Below, piece by piece: positions 18,508-27,576 of a stretch of DNA of 64,000 nt. Location: positions 620,001 through 684,000 of the forward strand of contig NC_013853.1 in assembly GCF_000027165.1 (NCBI RefSeq). Reading direction: 5' to 3'. The notes under the pieces are model-generated. The model saw only the letters and a list, made by a program, of their open reading frames with translations, had not been told where the DNA came from and ran no database searches. This DNA is from Streptococcus mitis B6. Its GTDB lineage: Bacteria; Bacillota; Bacilli; Lactobacillales; Streptococcaceae. Within the stretch, counting starts at the first letter, position 1, and each line of letters starts with the position of its first letter. Position numbers and translations under genes: made by a program.

Positions 18508-19785
18508 ATGAATCCAATCCAAAGAGCTTGGGCTTATGTCAGCAGAAAACGACTGAGAAGTTTTATTTTATTTCTGATTTTATTGGTCCTATTGGCTGGA
18601 ATTTCGGCCTGTTTGACTCTGATGAAGTCCAACAAAACAGTTGAAACCAATCTTTACAAATCACTCAACACATCATTTTCTATTAAGAAGATAGAAAATG
18701 GTCAGACATTCAAGTTGTCAGACCTAGCATCTGTAAGCAAGATTAAGGGACTGGAAAATGTTTCTTCTGAACTCGAGACGATTGCAAAACTAAAAGACAA
18801 GGAAGCAGTGAGTGGCGAGCAGAGCGTGGAGCGTGATGATTTGTCAGCTGCGGATAAGAACATGGTTAGCTTAACGGCTCTTGAAGATTCATCTAAGGAT
18901 GTTACCTTTACCAGTTCGGCTTTCAATTTAAAAGAAGGGCGACACCTTCAAAAAGGGGATTCCAAGAAAATTCTCATCCACGAAGAGTTGGCTAAGAAGA
19001 ACGGTCTTTCGCTTCATGACAAGATTCATTTAGATGCTGGACAGTCAGAATCTGGCAAAGGACAAACAGTTGAGTTTGAAATTGTCGGCATCTTCTCTGG
19101 TAAAAAACAAGAGAAATTTACAGGCTTGTCTTCAGACTTCAGTGAAAACCAAGTCTTTACAGACTATGAAAGTAGCCAAAGCCTTTTGGGTAATGGTGAA
19201 TCTCTAGTCAGTGCAGCTCGCTTCTATGTAGAAAATCCTAAGGAAATGGACGAACTCATGAAGCAGGTAGAAAACTTGTCTTTGGAAAATAACGGTTATC
19301 AAGTTGAGAAAGAAAACAAGGCTTTTGAACAAATCAAAGACTCGGTTGCTACCTTCCAAACCTTCCTAACCATCTTCCTTTATGGGATGTTGATAGCAGG
19401 AGCTGGGGCCTTAATTCTTGTTTTGTCTCTCTGGTTGAGAGAAAGGGTCTACGAAGTGGGAATTTTACTGGCACTTGGAAAAGGCAAGAGCTCGATTTTC
19501 CTACAATTCTGTTTAGAGGTAGTTTTGGTATCTCTCGGTGCTTTGCTTCCAGCATTTGCTGCAGGAAACGCCATCACAACTTACCCACTCCAAACTCTAC
19601 TAGCAAGTGGAGATCAGACAAGCTTACAAGATACACTAGCCAAAGCAAGCAGTCTATCAACCAGCATCCTATCTTTTGCAGAATCCTATGTTTTTCTAGT
19701 TCTGCTTAGTTGCTTATCTGTAGCCCTTTGTTTCCTATTCTTATTTAGAAAATCGCCGAAAGAAATTTTATCATCTATTAGTTAA
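18508..19785 (+). CDS. vex1: Vex1, ABC transporter permease (FtsX/MacB type)
   Basis: 425 residues. The N-terminal helix (about 16-38) is followed by a large extracytoplasmic domain (about 40-280) and three C-terminal helices, the topology of MacB/FtsX permeases. It has SD GGAGGTGA and lies 12 bp before vex2. Vex123 was linked in S. pneumoniae to peptide export and vancomycin tolerance together with VncRS; that phenotype has been debated. The cargo here is not evident. Confidence 0.93.
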   Translation: MNPIQRAWAYVSRKRLRSFILFLILLVLLAGISACLTLMKSNKTVETNLYKSLNTSFSIKKIENGQTFKLSDLASVSKIKGLENVSSELETIAKLKDKEAVSGEQSVERDDLSAADKNMVSLTALEDSSKDVTFTSSAFNLKEGRHLQKGDSKKILIHEELAKKNGLSLHDKIHLDAGQSESGKGQTVEFEIVGIFSGKKQEKFTGLSSDFSENQVFTDYESSQSLLGNGESLVSAARFYVENPKEMDELMKQVENLSLENNGYQVEKENKAFEQIKDSVATFQTFLTIFLYGMLIAGAGALILVLSLWLRERVYEVGILLALGKGKSSIFLQFCLEVVLVSLGALLPAFAAGNAITTYPLQTLLASGDQTSLQDTLAKASSLSTSILSFAESYVFLVLLSCLSVALCFLFLFRKSPKEILSSIS

Positions 19786-19797
19786 GAAGGAGAAATC

Positions 19798-20430
19798 ATG
19801 ACTTTATTACAATTACAAGATGTTACCTACCGTTATAAGAACACTGCTGAAGCAGTCCTATATCAGATCAATTATAATTTTGAACCCGGGAAATTTTACA
19901 GTATTATTGGTGAGTCAGGAGCAGGAAAATCCACTCTCTTGTCCTTACTTGCTGGTCTAGATAGTCCTGTTGAAGGTTCTATTCTTTTCCAAGGAGAGGA
20001 TATTCGTAAGAAGGGCTATTCTTACCATCGCATGCACCATATTTCCCTAGTCTTTCAAAATTATAACTTGATAGATTATCTTTCTCCACTGGAAAATATC
20101 CGCTTGGTGAATAAAAAGGCAAGCAAGGATACACTTCTTGAGCTTGGTTTGGATGAAAGTCAGATCAAGCGGAATGTTCTCCAGTTATCAGGTGGTCAAC
20201 AACAACGTGTTGCCATTGCTCGCAGTCTGGTATCGGAAGCTCCTGTAATTCTTGCTGATGAGCCAACGGGAAATCTGGACCCTAAAACTGCTGGAGATAT
20301 TGTCGAACTGCTCAAATCACTTGCCCAGAAAACAGGTAAATGTGTCATCGTCGTAACCCACAGCAAAGAAGTGGCTCAAGCGTCAGATATTATACTTGAG
20401 TTGAAGGATAAGAAACTGACTGAAATATAG
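19798..20430 (+). CDS. vex2: Vex2, ABC transporter ATP-binding protein
   Basis: 210 residues, complete nucleotide-binding domain: Walker A GESGAGKST near 39-47, Q-loop VFQNYNL, signature LSGGQQQR, Walker B VILADEPTGNLDP, H-loop VTHS. This is the MacB/LolD class, matching the flanking permeases Vex1 and Vex3. SD AAGGAG. It is followed by an unusual 285-bp gap holding a folded element before vex3. Confidence 0.95.
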   Translation: MTLLQLQDVTYRYKNTAEAVLYQINYNFEPGKFYSIIGESGAGKSTLLSLLAGLDSPVEGSILFQGEDIRKKGYSYHRMHHISLVFQNYNLIDYLSPLENIRLVNKKASKDTLLELGLDESQIKRNVLQLSGGQQQRVAIARSLVSEAPVILADEPTGNLDPKTAGDIVELLKSLAQKTGKCVIVVTHSKEVAQASDIILELKDKKLTEI

Positions 20431-20514
20431 AATCTAGTTATTAAACTTTAAACTAGTATTAGTTGGTAACCAGATACGTGTAAAGTAATAATAAATGAAG
20501 TGAGTCTTTAACAA

Positions 20515-20652
20515 CTATTTCCCGCAGTAGTGATAGCCTAGATAATAACAAAGTTATTATCTAGGCCGGAATTTTTGAGACATATGGCTCAAAAATTAGG
20601 GATGAAATTCCTACAGGAAGTTGCTCCCGTCCGCACAATCTAAGGGAAATAG
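20515..20652 (+). ncRNA. candidate structured RNA between vex2 and vex3
   Basis: A 9-bp outer stem CTATTTCCC (20515-20523) / GGGAAATAG (20644-20652) encloses two perfect hairpins: a 14-bp stem at 20536-20566 with an AAA loop, and AATTTTTGAG / CTCAAAAATT at 20570-20597. A third arm GGGA...TCCC (20599-20630) holds TTCC-TACA-GGAA. The strand is assumed from the operon. No riboswitch, T-box or known ncRNA signature was recognised. Confidence 0.5.
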
Positions 20653-20715
20653 TAAAAAAATAATTTATATAAGTTATAAGACATTGAAATAGAACAGCAT
20701 CTAGAAAGGGAATCT

Positions 20716-22095
20716 ATGTTACACAACGCATTTGCCTATGTTACAAGGAAGTTTTTCAAATCGATTGTCATCTTCCTGATTATTCTCATCATGGCGAGCT
20801 TGAGTTTGGTTGGTTTGTCAATCAAGGGAGCTACTGCCAAGGCTTCTCAGGAGACCTTTAAAAATATCACCAATAGCTTCTCCATGCAAATCAATCGTCG
20901 CGTTAATCAAGGAACGCCACGTGGTGCTGGGAATATAAAGGGTGAAGATATCAAAAAAATCACCGAAAACAAGGCCATTGAGTCTTATGTGAAACGCATC
21001 AACGCTATCGGAGATTTGACTGGCTATGAACTCATCGAAACGCCAGAAACCAAGAAAAATCTGACTCCTGATCGTGCCAAACATTTTGGAAGTAGCTTAA
21101 TGATTACAGGTGTCAATGACTCCTCTAAAGAAGACAAGTTTGTCTCGGGCTCTTATAAACTAGTTGAAGGAGAGCACTTAACAAACGACGACAAGGACAA
21201 GATCCTCCTGCACAAGGACTTGGCAGCCAAACACGGCTGGAAAGTAGGGGACAAGGTCAAACTAGACTCTAATATCTACGATGCAGACAATGAAAAAGGT
21301 GCCAAGGAAACAGTTGAAGTGACAATCAAGGGACTCTTTGATGGTCATAATAAGTCAGCAGTAACCTACTCACAAGAACTCTATGAAAATACAGCTATCA
21401 CTGACATTCACACTGCTGCAAAACTTTATGGATACACAGAAGACACAGCTATTTATGGGGACGCAACCTTCTTTGTAACAGCGGACAAGAACTTGGATGA
21501 TGTTATGAAAGAGTTGAATGGCATCAGTGGTATCAACTGGAAGAGCTATACACTAGTGAAGAGCTCCTCTAACTACCCAGCTCTTGAGCAATCCATCTCT
21601 GGTATGTACAAGACGGCCAATCTCCTCTTCTGGGGTAGCTTGAGTTTCTCAGTTCTTCTCCTTGCCCTCTTGCTCAGCCTTTGGATCAATGCCCGTCGCA
21701 AGGAAGTGGGTATTCTCCTCTCTATTGGTCTCAAGCAGGCAAGTATCTTGGGTCAATTCATTACTGAATCCATCTTGATTGCCATCCCTGCTCTTGTGTC
21801 TGCTTACTTCTTAGCTACTTACACAGCGCGTGCAATCGGAAATACTGTTCTTGCCAATGTCACTTCAGGTGTTGCCAAGCAAGCTAGCAAGGCTGCTCAA
21901 GCCTCTAACCTTGGTGGTGGTGCAGAAGTAGACGGCTTTAGCAAGACCTTGTCGAGCCTAGATATTTCCATTCAGACATCAGACTTTATCATCATCTTTG
22001 TCCTTGCCTTGGTTCTAGTGGTTCTCGTTATGGCGCTTGCTTCAAGCAATCTCCTTAGAAAACAACCAAAAGAACTCTTGCTGGATAGCGAATAA
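20716..22095 (+). CDS. vex3: Vex3, ABC transporter permease (FtsX/MacB type)
   Basis: 459 residues, paralogous to Vex1 in layout: one N-terminal helix (about 14-36), a large external domain, then three helices in the last 170 residues ending RKQPKELLLD. SD AAAGGGA lies 6 nt before the ATG. It is separated from vex2 by the folded element, so its expression relative to Vex1/Vex2 may be tuned independently. Heterodimerisation with Vex1 around Vex2 is expected from the family. Confidence 0.93.
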   Translation: MLHNAFAYVTRKFFKSIVIFLIILIMASLSLVGLSIKGATAKASQETFKNITNSFSMQINRRVNQGTPRGAGNIKGEDIKKITENKAIESYVKRINAIGDLTGYELIETPETKKNLTPDRAKHFGSSLMITGVNDSSKEDKFVSGSYKLVEGEHLTNDDKDKILLHKDLAAKHGWKVGDKVKLDSNIYDADNEKGAKETVEVTIKGLFDGHNKSAVTYSQELYENTAITDIHTAAKLYGYTEDTAIYGDATFFVTADKNLDDVMKELNGISGINWKSYTLVKSSSNYPALEQSISGMYKTANLLFWGSLSFSVLLLALLLSLWINARRKEVGILLSIGLKQASILGQFITESILIAIPALVSAYFLATYTARAIGNTVLANVTSGVAKQASKAAQASNLGGGAEVDGFSKTLSSLDISIQTSDFIIIFVLALVLVVLVMALASSNLLRKQPKELLLDSE

Positions 22096-22102
22096 CAAAC
22101 TT

Positions 22103-22147
22103 GCTACCTATTCTCTCCTAAATGGGGTATAATATAGGTAGCATTTT
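22103..22147 (+). terminator. terminator after vex3
   Basis: GCTACCTAT / ATAGGTAGC with a 22-nt loop, followed by ATTTTTAT. It separates vex from vncRS. Confidence 0.75.
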
Positions 22148-22165
22148 TATCTGTTTTATCTTGAT

Positions 22166-22358
22166 AATACTCTTCGAAAATCTCTTCAAACCACGTTAGC
22201 TTCACCTTGCCGTAGGTATATGTTACTGACTTCGTCAGCTTCCATCTGCAACCTCAAAACAGTATTTTGAGCTGACTTCGTCAGTTCTATCTACAACTTC
22301 AAAGCAGTGCTTTGAGCAACCTGCGGCTAGCTTCCTAGTTTGTTCTTTGATTTTCATT
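22166..22358 (-). repeat. BOX element with two boxB copies, clipped end
   Basis: Minus-strand A-B-B-C. The outer edge of boxA stops at TTTTCATT and lacks GAGTAT. It lies between vex3 and vncR, upstream of the regulator start. Confidence 0.88.
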
Positions 22359-22415
22359 TCAGGATGAAACAGAGATGAATTACAAGAAATTTAAAGGAAT
22401 GTGAAAGATTTTTCT

Positions 22416-23072
22416 ATGAAAATTTTAATTGTAGAAGATGAAGAGATGATCCGTGAGGGGGTCAGTGATTATTTGACGGATTGTGGCTATGAAACCATTG
22501 AGGCTGCAGATGGGCAAGAAGCTTTAGAAAAATTTTCTAGCTATGAGGTGGCCTTAGTTTTATTAGATATCCAGATGCCTAAGCTCAATGGCCTGGAAGT
22601 GCTAGCTGAGATTCGCAAAACCAGCCAAGTTCCTGTCCTGATGTTGACCGCCTTTCAGGATGAGGAATACAAGATGAGTGCCTTTGCTTCTCTGGCAGAT
22701 GGCTATCTGGAAAAGCCCTTCTCCCTCTCCCTCTTAAAAGTGAGGGTGGACGCGATTTTCAAGCGCTACTACGATACAGGACGCGTCTTTTCTTACAAGG
22801 ATACCAAGGTGGATTTTGAGAGCTACAGTGCAAGCCTCTCAGGTGAGGAAGTAGCTATCAATGCCAAAGAGTTAGAAATTCTGGACTATCTGGTAAAAAA
22901 TGAAGGACGAGCCTTGACTCGATCTCAGATAATCGATGCCGTATGGAAAGCGACAGATGAGGTTCCCTTTGACCGAGTCATTGATGTTTATATCAAGGAA
23001 TTGCGGAAAAAGCTAGACTTGGATTGTATCCTCACTGTGCGCAATGTTGGTTATAAATTGGAGCGAAAATGA
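22416..23072 (+). CDS. vncR: response regulator VncR, OmpR family
   Basis: 218 residues. A receiver domain with acidic pocket E7/D8 and phospho-acceptor D51 (LLDIQMP), conserved lysine in LEKPFSL, and a C-terminal winged HTH (about 125-218) of OmpR/PhoB type. An in-frame GTG lies five codons upstream with AAAGGA only 3 nt away; the ATG is chosen because receiver domains normally begin MKILIVEDE. It overlaps vncS by 4 bp. Confidence 0.95.
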   Translation: MKILIVEDEEMIREGVSDYLTDCGYETIEAADGQEALEKFSSYEVALVLLDIQMPKLNGLEVLAEIRKTSQVPVLMLTAFQDEEYKMSAFASLADGYLEKPFSLSLLKVRVDAIFKRYYDTGRVFSYKDTKVDFESYSASLSGEEVAINAKELEILDYLVKNEGRALTRSQIIDAVWKATDEVPFDRVIDVYIKELRKKLDLDCILTVRNVGYKLERK

Positions 23073-24391
23073 AACGAACAGGTTTATTTAAAAAGATATT
23101 TATCTATACCTTCTCGATTTTTAGTGCTCTGGTAATTTGCCTTCACTTAGCCATTTATTTTCTCTTTCCTTCGACTTATCTGAGTCATCGTCAGGAAACC
23201 ATTGGCCAGAAAGCGACAGCCATTGCCCAGTCCCTAGAAGGGAAAGATAGGCAAAGTATCGAGCAAGTCTTAAACTTGTATTCCCAGACTAGTGATATCA
23301 AGGGGGCCGTTAAGGGCGAGATGACCGAGGACAAGTTAGAAGTCAAGGACAGTCTTCCTTTTGATACAGACCGCCAGACAACCTCTCTCTTTATTGAGGA
23401 GCGCGAGGTGAAAACGCAAGACGGTGGCACTATGACTCTCCAGTTCCTAGCTTCCATGGATTTGCAAAAGGAAGCAGAGCAGATTAGTCTTCAGTTTCTA
23501 CCCTATACCCTGCTGGCATCCTTTCTGATTTCCCTTTTGGTGGCCTACATTTATGCTCGGACCATTGTTGCACCGATTTTGGAAATCAAGCGAGTAACCC
23601 GTCGGATGATGGAACTAGATACCCAAGTGCGATTGCGCGTGGATTCTAGGGATGAGATTGGTGATCTCAAGGAACAAATCAATAGCCTTTACCAGCATCT
23701 TTTAACTGTCATTGCGGACTTGCATGACAAGAATGAAGCGATTCTCCAGCTTGAAAAGATGAAGGTCGAATTCTTACGAGGTGCTTCTCATGAATTGAAA
23801 ACACCTCTGGCTAGTTTGAAAATCCTGATCGAAAACATGAAAGAAAACGTTGGGCGTTATAAGGATAGAGACCGCTATCTGGGAGTAGCCTTAGGAATTG
23901 TGGATGAGCTCAATTACCACATTCTCCAGATACTTTCTCTCTCGTCTGTGCAGGAGTTGCGAGATGATAGGGAAGAAATTGATTTGCTCCAGATGACGCA
24001 AAGTCTGGTTAAGGATTATACCTTACTAGCCAAGAAAAGAGAGCTCCAGATTGACAATAGTTTGACCTATCAGCAGGCTTATCTAAACCCATCTGTCATG
24101 AAGTTGATTCTGTCTAACCTTATCAGTAATGCTATTAAGCACTCTGTTCTAGGTGGCTTAGTTCGCATTGGAGAAAGAGAAGGGGAACTTTTTATAGAAA
24201 ATAGCTGCAGTCCAGAAGAACAAGAAAAACTGGCCCAATCTTTTTCTAATAATGCTAGTCGCAAGGCCAAGGGGTCTGGTATGGGGCTCTTTGTGGTCAA
24301 GAGTCTATTGGAACATGAAAAATTACCTTATCGTTTTGAGATGGAGGATAATCGTTTAACCTTCTTCATAGCTTTTCCAAAAGTCGCCTAA
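23069..24391 (+). CDS. vncS: sensor histidine kinase VncS
   Basis: 440 residues. Two membrane helices (about 10-32 and 145-168) flank an extracytoplasmic sensor, followed by HAMP, the phospho-acceptor H241 in GASHELKTPLASL and an HATPase domain with N-box ISNAIKHS and GMGLFVVKSL. It is the partner of VncR (ATGA overlap). The ligand is unknown, and the proposed peptide signal is not visible nearby. Confidence 0.95.
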   Translation: MKRTGLFKKIFIYTFSIFSALVICLHLAIYFLFPSTYLSHRQETIGQKATAIAQSLEGKDRQSIEQVLNLYSQTSDIKGAVKGEMTEDKLEVKDSLPFDTDRQTTSLFIEEREVKTQDGGTMTLQFLASMDLQKEAEQISLQFLPYTLLASFLISLLVAYIYARTIVAPILEIKRVTRRMMELDTQVRLRVDSRDEIGDLKEQINSLYQHLLTVIADLHDKNEAILQLEKMKVEFLRGASHELKTPLASLKILIENMKENVGRYKDRDRYLGVALGIVDELNYHILQILSLSSVQELRDDREEIDLLQMTQSLVKDYTLLAKKRELQIDNSLTYQQAYLNPSVMKLILSNLISNAIKHSVLGGLVRIGEREGELFIENSCSPEEQEKLAQSFSNNASRKAKGSGMGLFVVKSLLEHEKLPYRFEMEDNRLTFFIAFPKVA

Positions 24392-24537
24392 GACTAGGGA
24401 TAGAAAGGGTTTACATAGATGAAGCTAGAAGAAATTCAATCGAAACTGCGGGAAAAACTAGATTTTTTTGTCAAAAAGTGATAAAATGAACAATGTAAAT
24501 GGGATGACCCATAAAAATATACAGGAGGCCTGATAAA

Positions 24538-25419
24538 ATGGCAATCGTTTCAGCAGAAAAATTTGTCCAAGCAGCTCGTGACAACGGTTATGCAGTTGGT
24601 GGATTTAACACAAACAACCTTGAGTGGACTCAAGCTATCTTGCGCGCAGCAGAAGCTAAAAAAGCTCCAGTTTTGATCCAAACTTCAATGGGTGCTGCTA
24701 AATACATGGGTGGTTACAAAGTTGCTCGCAACTTGATCGCTAACCTTGTTGAATCAATGGGTATCACTGTACCAGTAGCTATCCACCTTGACCACGGTCA
24801 CTACGAAGATGCACTTGAGTGTATCGAAGTTGGATATACTTCAGTTATGTTTGATGGTTCACATCTTCCAGTTGAAGAAAACCTTAAATTGGCTAAAGAA
24901 GTTGTTGAAAAAGCACACGCAAAAGGTGTATCAGTAGAAGCTGAAGTTGGTACTATCGGTGGTGAAGAAGACGGAATCATCGGTGATGGCGAATTGGCTC
25001 CAATCGAAGATGCTCAAGCAATGGTTGCAACTGGTATTGACTTCTTGGCAGCTGGTATTGGTAACATCCATGGTCCTTACCCAGCAAACTGGAAAGGTCT
25101 TCACCTTGATCACTTGCAAAAATTGACAGAAGCAGTACCTGGATTCCCAATCGTATTGCACGGTGGTTCAGGTATTCCTGATGAGCAAATCCAAGCAGCT
25201 ATCAAACTTGGTGTTGCTAAAGTTAACGTTAATACTGAATGTCAAATCGCATTCGCTAACGCAACTCGTAAATTTGCTCGTGACTACGAAGCAAACGAAG
25301 CAGAATACGACAAGAAAAAACTCTTCGACCCACGTAAATTCTTGGCTGATGGTGTAAAAGCTATCCAAGCATCAGTTGAAGAACGTATCGACGTATTCGG
25401 TTCAGAAGGTAAAGCTTAA
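24538..25419 (+). CDS. fba: fructose-1,6-bisphosphate aldolase, class II
   Basis: Zinc-dependent glycolytic aldolase, 293 residues. Zinc and substrate motifs are clear: HLDHGHYED, EAEVGTIGGEEDG, GIGNIHGPY and LHGGSGIPDE. Codon use is strongly biased (ACT/GCT/GAA), as expected of a highly expressed gene. AGGAGG lies 9 nt before the ATG and TGATAAAAT upstream may be its -10. It is followed by a perfect terminator that has relatives further downstream. Confidence 0.98.
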   Translation: MAIVSAEKFVQAARDNGYAVGGFNTNNLEWTQAILRAAEAKKAPVLIQTSMGAAKYMGGYKVARNLIANLVESMGITVPVAIHLDHGHYEDALECIEVGYTSVMFDGSHLPVEENLKLAKEVVEKAHAKGVSVEAEVGTIGGEEDGIIGDGELAPIEDAQAMVATGIDFLAAGIGNIHGPYPANWKGLHLDHLQKLTEAVPGFPIVLHGGSGIPDEQIQAAIKLGVAKVNVNTECQIAFANATRKFARDYEANEAEYDKKKLFDPRKFLADGVKAIQASVEERIDVFGSEGKA

Positions 25420-25441
25420 TCAAGCTAAACAATACAGAAAG

Positions 25442-25467
25442 AACCTACCCATTGGGTAGGTTTTTTG
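25442..25467 (+). terminator. fba terminator (copy 1 of 3)
   Basis: AACCTACCC-ATT-GGGTAGGTT with a T run. Near-copies recur at about 27.8 and 29.5 kb. Confidence 0.92.
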
Positions 25468-25533
25468 TTTACACATCTAATTGAGTGTAACAAATAAAAG
25501 CGTTACTTAAATAGGAGGATAAAAGGAGATGGT

Positions 25534-26376
25534 ATGTTGCAAAATAAGAGTAATATAGAACAAACGAATAAACATTTAATGTATATGGTTGGAATTTTTT
25601 TCGTGTTCTTAATATTAGGTATATGGTTATCAACTTGTCTGTGGTATCAAATAATTATGACAGTATATTTTTTGATTATATTTATTTTTATAATTATAAT
25701 TGGAATTTCAAATATGAAGAAATTGAAAGATAAGGCACCATTTGAATTTTTTAGTAATTTACTGGCTATAGCTTTAACTATTTTCCCGTTATCTTTGGTT
25801 GTTTTTGGAAAAAACGATAATTTATCTGATTCAGTTAAAACCTTCTACGCTATTGCGGTCGGAATCGGAGTAAATTATGTAATTGATAGTATTTTTAAAT
25901 TTGTAGAATCAGAAGTAGTAGGTGATAAAAAGAAATTACTTACTAAAAAAGCAGCATTTAATAAAATTCTATTTAATATAATTTATATTTCAGAATATAT
26001 TTCATTTATTCTAATTGAATATCTTCCAGTTTGGTTTGATAATGTTAAACAATATCATATTGGATTTATCAATACAATTATTGAATTATTTTGTCAATTA
26101 GATTATTGGTTGAAACTGCTTATTGTGACGGTTATTATACTAGTAACTTTAATGGCGATTGTAATTATTGTTATGGAATCAATTAAAAAAGAAGTGAATA
26201 ACGAGATGGAGAATGATATGGATACTCTTAGGGAAAAACTATCAAATGAATTAAATAGGGTATCTGAAATACGTACATTATTAAAAAATATGAATACTGA
26301 TATAGATGTACATTTAGAAAAAATCGAGCATAAACTGAATGTTGGAATTAATAAATTGAATAAAATTGATAAATAA
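25534..26376 (+). CDS. orphan multi-pass membrane protein with C-terminal coiled coil
   Basis: 280 residues, not recognised. Two helices near the N-terminus (about 16-58) precede a second pair (about 70-110); two more follow (about 150-170 and 195-220). A long charged heptad-like tail (about 225-280, EVNNEMENDMDTLREKLSNE...) is probably cytoplasmic coiled coil. It is much richer in AT than fba and the following ABC genes, suggesting transfer. SD AGGAGG/AAGGAG is strong. No partner gene overlaps. A membrane-effector or defence-type role is only a guess. Confidence 0.75.
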   Translation: MLQNKSNIEQTNKHLMYMVGIFFVFLILGIWLSTCLWYQIIMTVYFLIIFIFIIIIGISNMKKLKDKAPFEFFSNLLAIALTIFPLSLVVFGKNDNLSDSVKTFYAIAVGIGVNYVIDSIFKFVESEVVGDKKKLLTKKAAFNKILFNIIYISEYISFILIEYLPVWFDNVKQYHIGFINTIIELFCQLDYWLKLLIVTVIILVTLMAIVIIVMESIKKEVNNEMENDMDTLREKLSNELNRVSEIRTLLKNMNTDIDVHLEKIEHKLNVGINKLNKIDK

Positions 26377-26835
26377 TAGATAATTTGATCTTGTTAATAA
26401 AGCAATTAGTTTATCGCATTTTACAAGAACCAGTTGTTTCCTTTGTATCAGATTTCATTATAGGTATAGCAGAAAAAATTTGATAACTTTTTATAATGTA
26501 TATCCATGAACTTTCAAATAAAAGTTTAAAAGATTTTCATGCTTTGTGAATGAATTAATTAAAAAGATGTAATGAATTATAAAAATCAATAAATGATAAA
26601 TGTCTCCCAGAATCCATGTTTTTGGGTTAAATATACAAATGAGACTTTTCTTATAATTTTGGTTTCTATATTCACAACATTCAATAAACCAGTAGGTTCT
26701 TGAAACCTCTAGGGGTTAGGATTACGAGAGCGTTTCATGGTCAATAGTTTTCTGTGTTACTGCTTTTTTATCGGATAGGTTAATCTAATCTTTCAATAGT
26801 GTAATAGTGGTATTTCGTTTTCAGAAAGCATTTAA
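26377..26835 (+). other. AT-rich non-coding stretch
   Basis: No open frame with SD is seen. It holds short palindromes (AGGTTCTTGAAACCT; CCCAGAATCCATGTTTTTGGG) and looks like degenerate accessory DNA between the orphan membrane gene and the toxin-antitoxin promoter. Confidence 0.5.
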
Positions 26836-26873
26836 TTGACAAGTAATGCAAATTGATGTACAATTACAGTACA
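26836..26873 (+). promoter_or_regulatory. relBE-type promoter and autoregulatory operator
   Basis: TTGACA, 17 bp, TACAAT. The -10 lies within TGTAC-N7-GTACA (26857-26873), a dyad suited to repression by the antitoxin or toxin-antitoxin complex. Confidence 0.65.
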
Positions 26874-26895
26874 AATCGTAAGTGAGGTAATAAGA

Positions 26896-27201
26896 ATGGG
26901 AAAAACAGCTACAATTAGTGTTCGAGTTGATGAATTAGATAAACAATCAGCTGAACAAGTTTTGAAGCAGCTTGGGATGCCGATATCAACATTAGTTACA
27001 CTATTATTGAAACAAGTATCATTAACGAAGAAAATTCCCTTTGATATTGCATTGCCAGATGTACCTTCAACAGTGAATGTAGAGGAAATGACAGTTGAAC
27101 AATTTAGACAAATGATGGTTGAAGCATATCATGAAGCAGAAAACGGTCATGTTCGATCCGTCAATGAGTTCTTTAAAGAATTTAAGGAACGGAACGTCTG
27201 A
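26896..27201 (+). CDS. RelB/DinJ-family antitoxin
   Basis: 101 residues. An N-terminal ribbon-helix-helix type start (TATISVRVDELDKQSAEQVLKQLG) and the DinJ-like middle MPISTLVTLLLKQV identify the family. The C-terminal half (about 60-101) should wrap the toxin. It is preceded by SD GAGGT, and its promoter carries a dyad. It overlaps the toxin frame by 4 nt if the CTG start is used. Confidence 0.88.
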   Translation: MGKTATISVRVDELDKQSAEQVLKQLGMPISTLVTLLLKQVSLTKKIPFDIALPDVPSTVNVEEMTVEQFRQMMVEAYHEAENGHVRSVNEFFKEFKERNV

Positions 27202-27530
27202 CTAAAATAACCATTAATATTTTAAAAAGAGCTGAAGGAGATATGGAAGCCATTTATCATTATATCGCAGATGAGCTTCAATCGCCGGAAACTGCTATGA
27301 ATCACTTTGAAGCTATTGCAGAAGGGATTAAAACCTTAGAAATATTTCCTGAAAGATGTGCTATTGTAGAGGAATTGCTCAATTTAGATATTAAAGTTAG
27401 ACGACTACTAGTAAAAAATTATTCAGTGTTTTATCGTTTTGATAAGGATACAGTTACCATCTTGAGAGTGTTACATCAATCAAGTAGCTTGGACAGATTA
27501 CTGTTTGAAATCGGGAACAAATCCGATTGA
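27198..27530 (+). CDS. RelE/ParE-family toxin, probable CTG start
   Basis: 110 residues if begun at CTG 27198. The family core is DMEAIYHYIADELQSPETA, RRLLVKNYSVFYRF and VTILRVLHQ. The first ATG (27243) would delete the first beta strand and has an SD only 2 nt away, whereas AAGGA lies 9 nt before CTG. Homologues usually overlap the antitoxin as ATGA; here the four bases are CTGA, so initiation may be weakened. Target is ribosome-bound mRNA or gyrase depending on subclass, not resolvable here. Confidence 0.82.
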   Translation: MTKITINILKRAEGDMEAIYHYIADELQSPETAMNHFEAIAEGIKTLEIFPERCAIVEELLNLDIKVRRLLVKNYSVFYRFDKDTVTILRVLHQSSSLDRLLFEIGNKSD

Positions 27531-27576
27531 CATATACGTATTTAGTCAGATTATATTCTATTTCATGGCACGTATA

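Noticed and set aside
20602..20643. 13-codon frame in the vex2-vex3 element
   Set aside because: The start sits inside a predicted stem with an SD-like AGGG touching the ATG; structure explains the sequence better.
18400..20715. Pep27 death-signal peptide gene expected near vex genes
   Set aside because: No frame resembling the Pep27 sequence as I remember it was found upstream of vex1 or in the vex2-vex3 gap on either strand.
24419..24481. 20-codon frame MKLEEIQSKLREKLDFFVKK before fba
   Set aside because: Has AAAGGG at long spacing only and overlaps the likely fba promoter; too short to support without conservation data.
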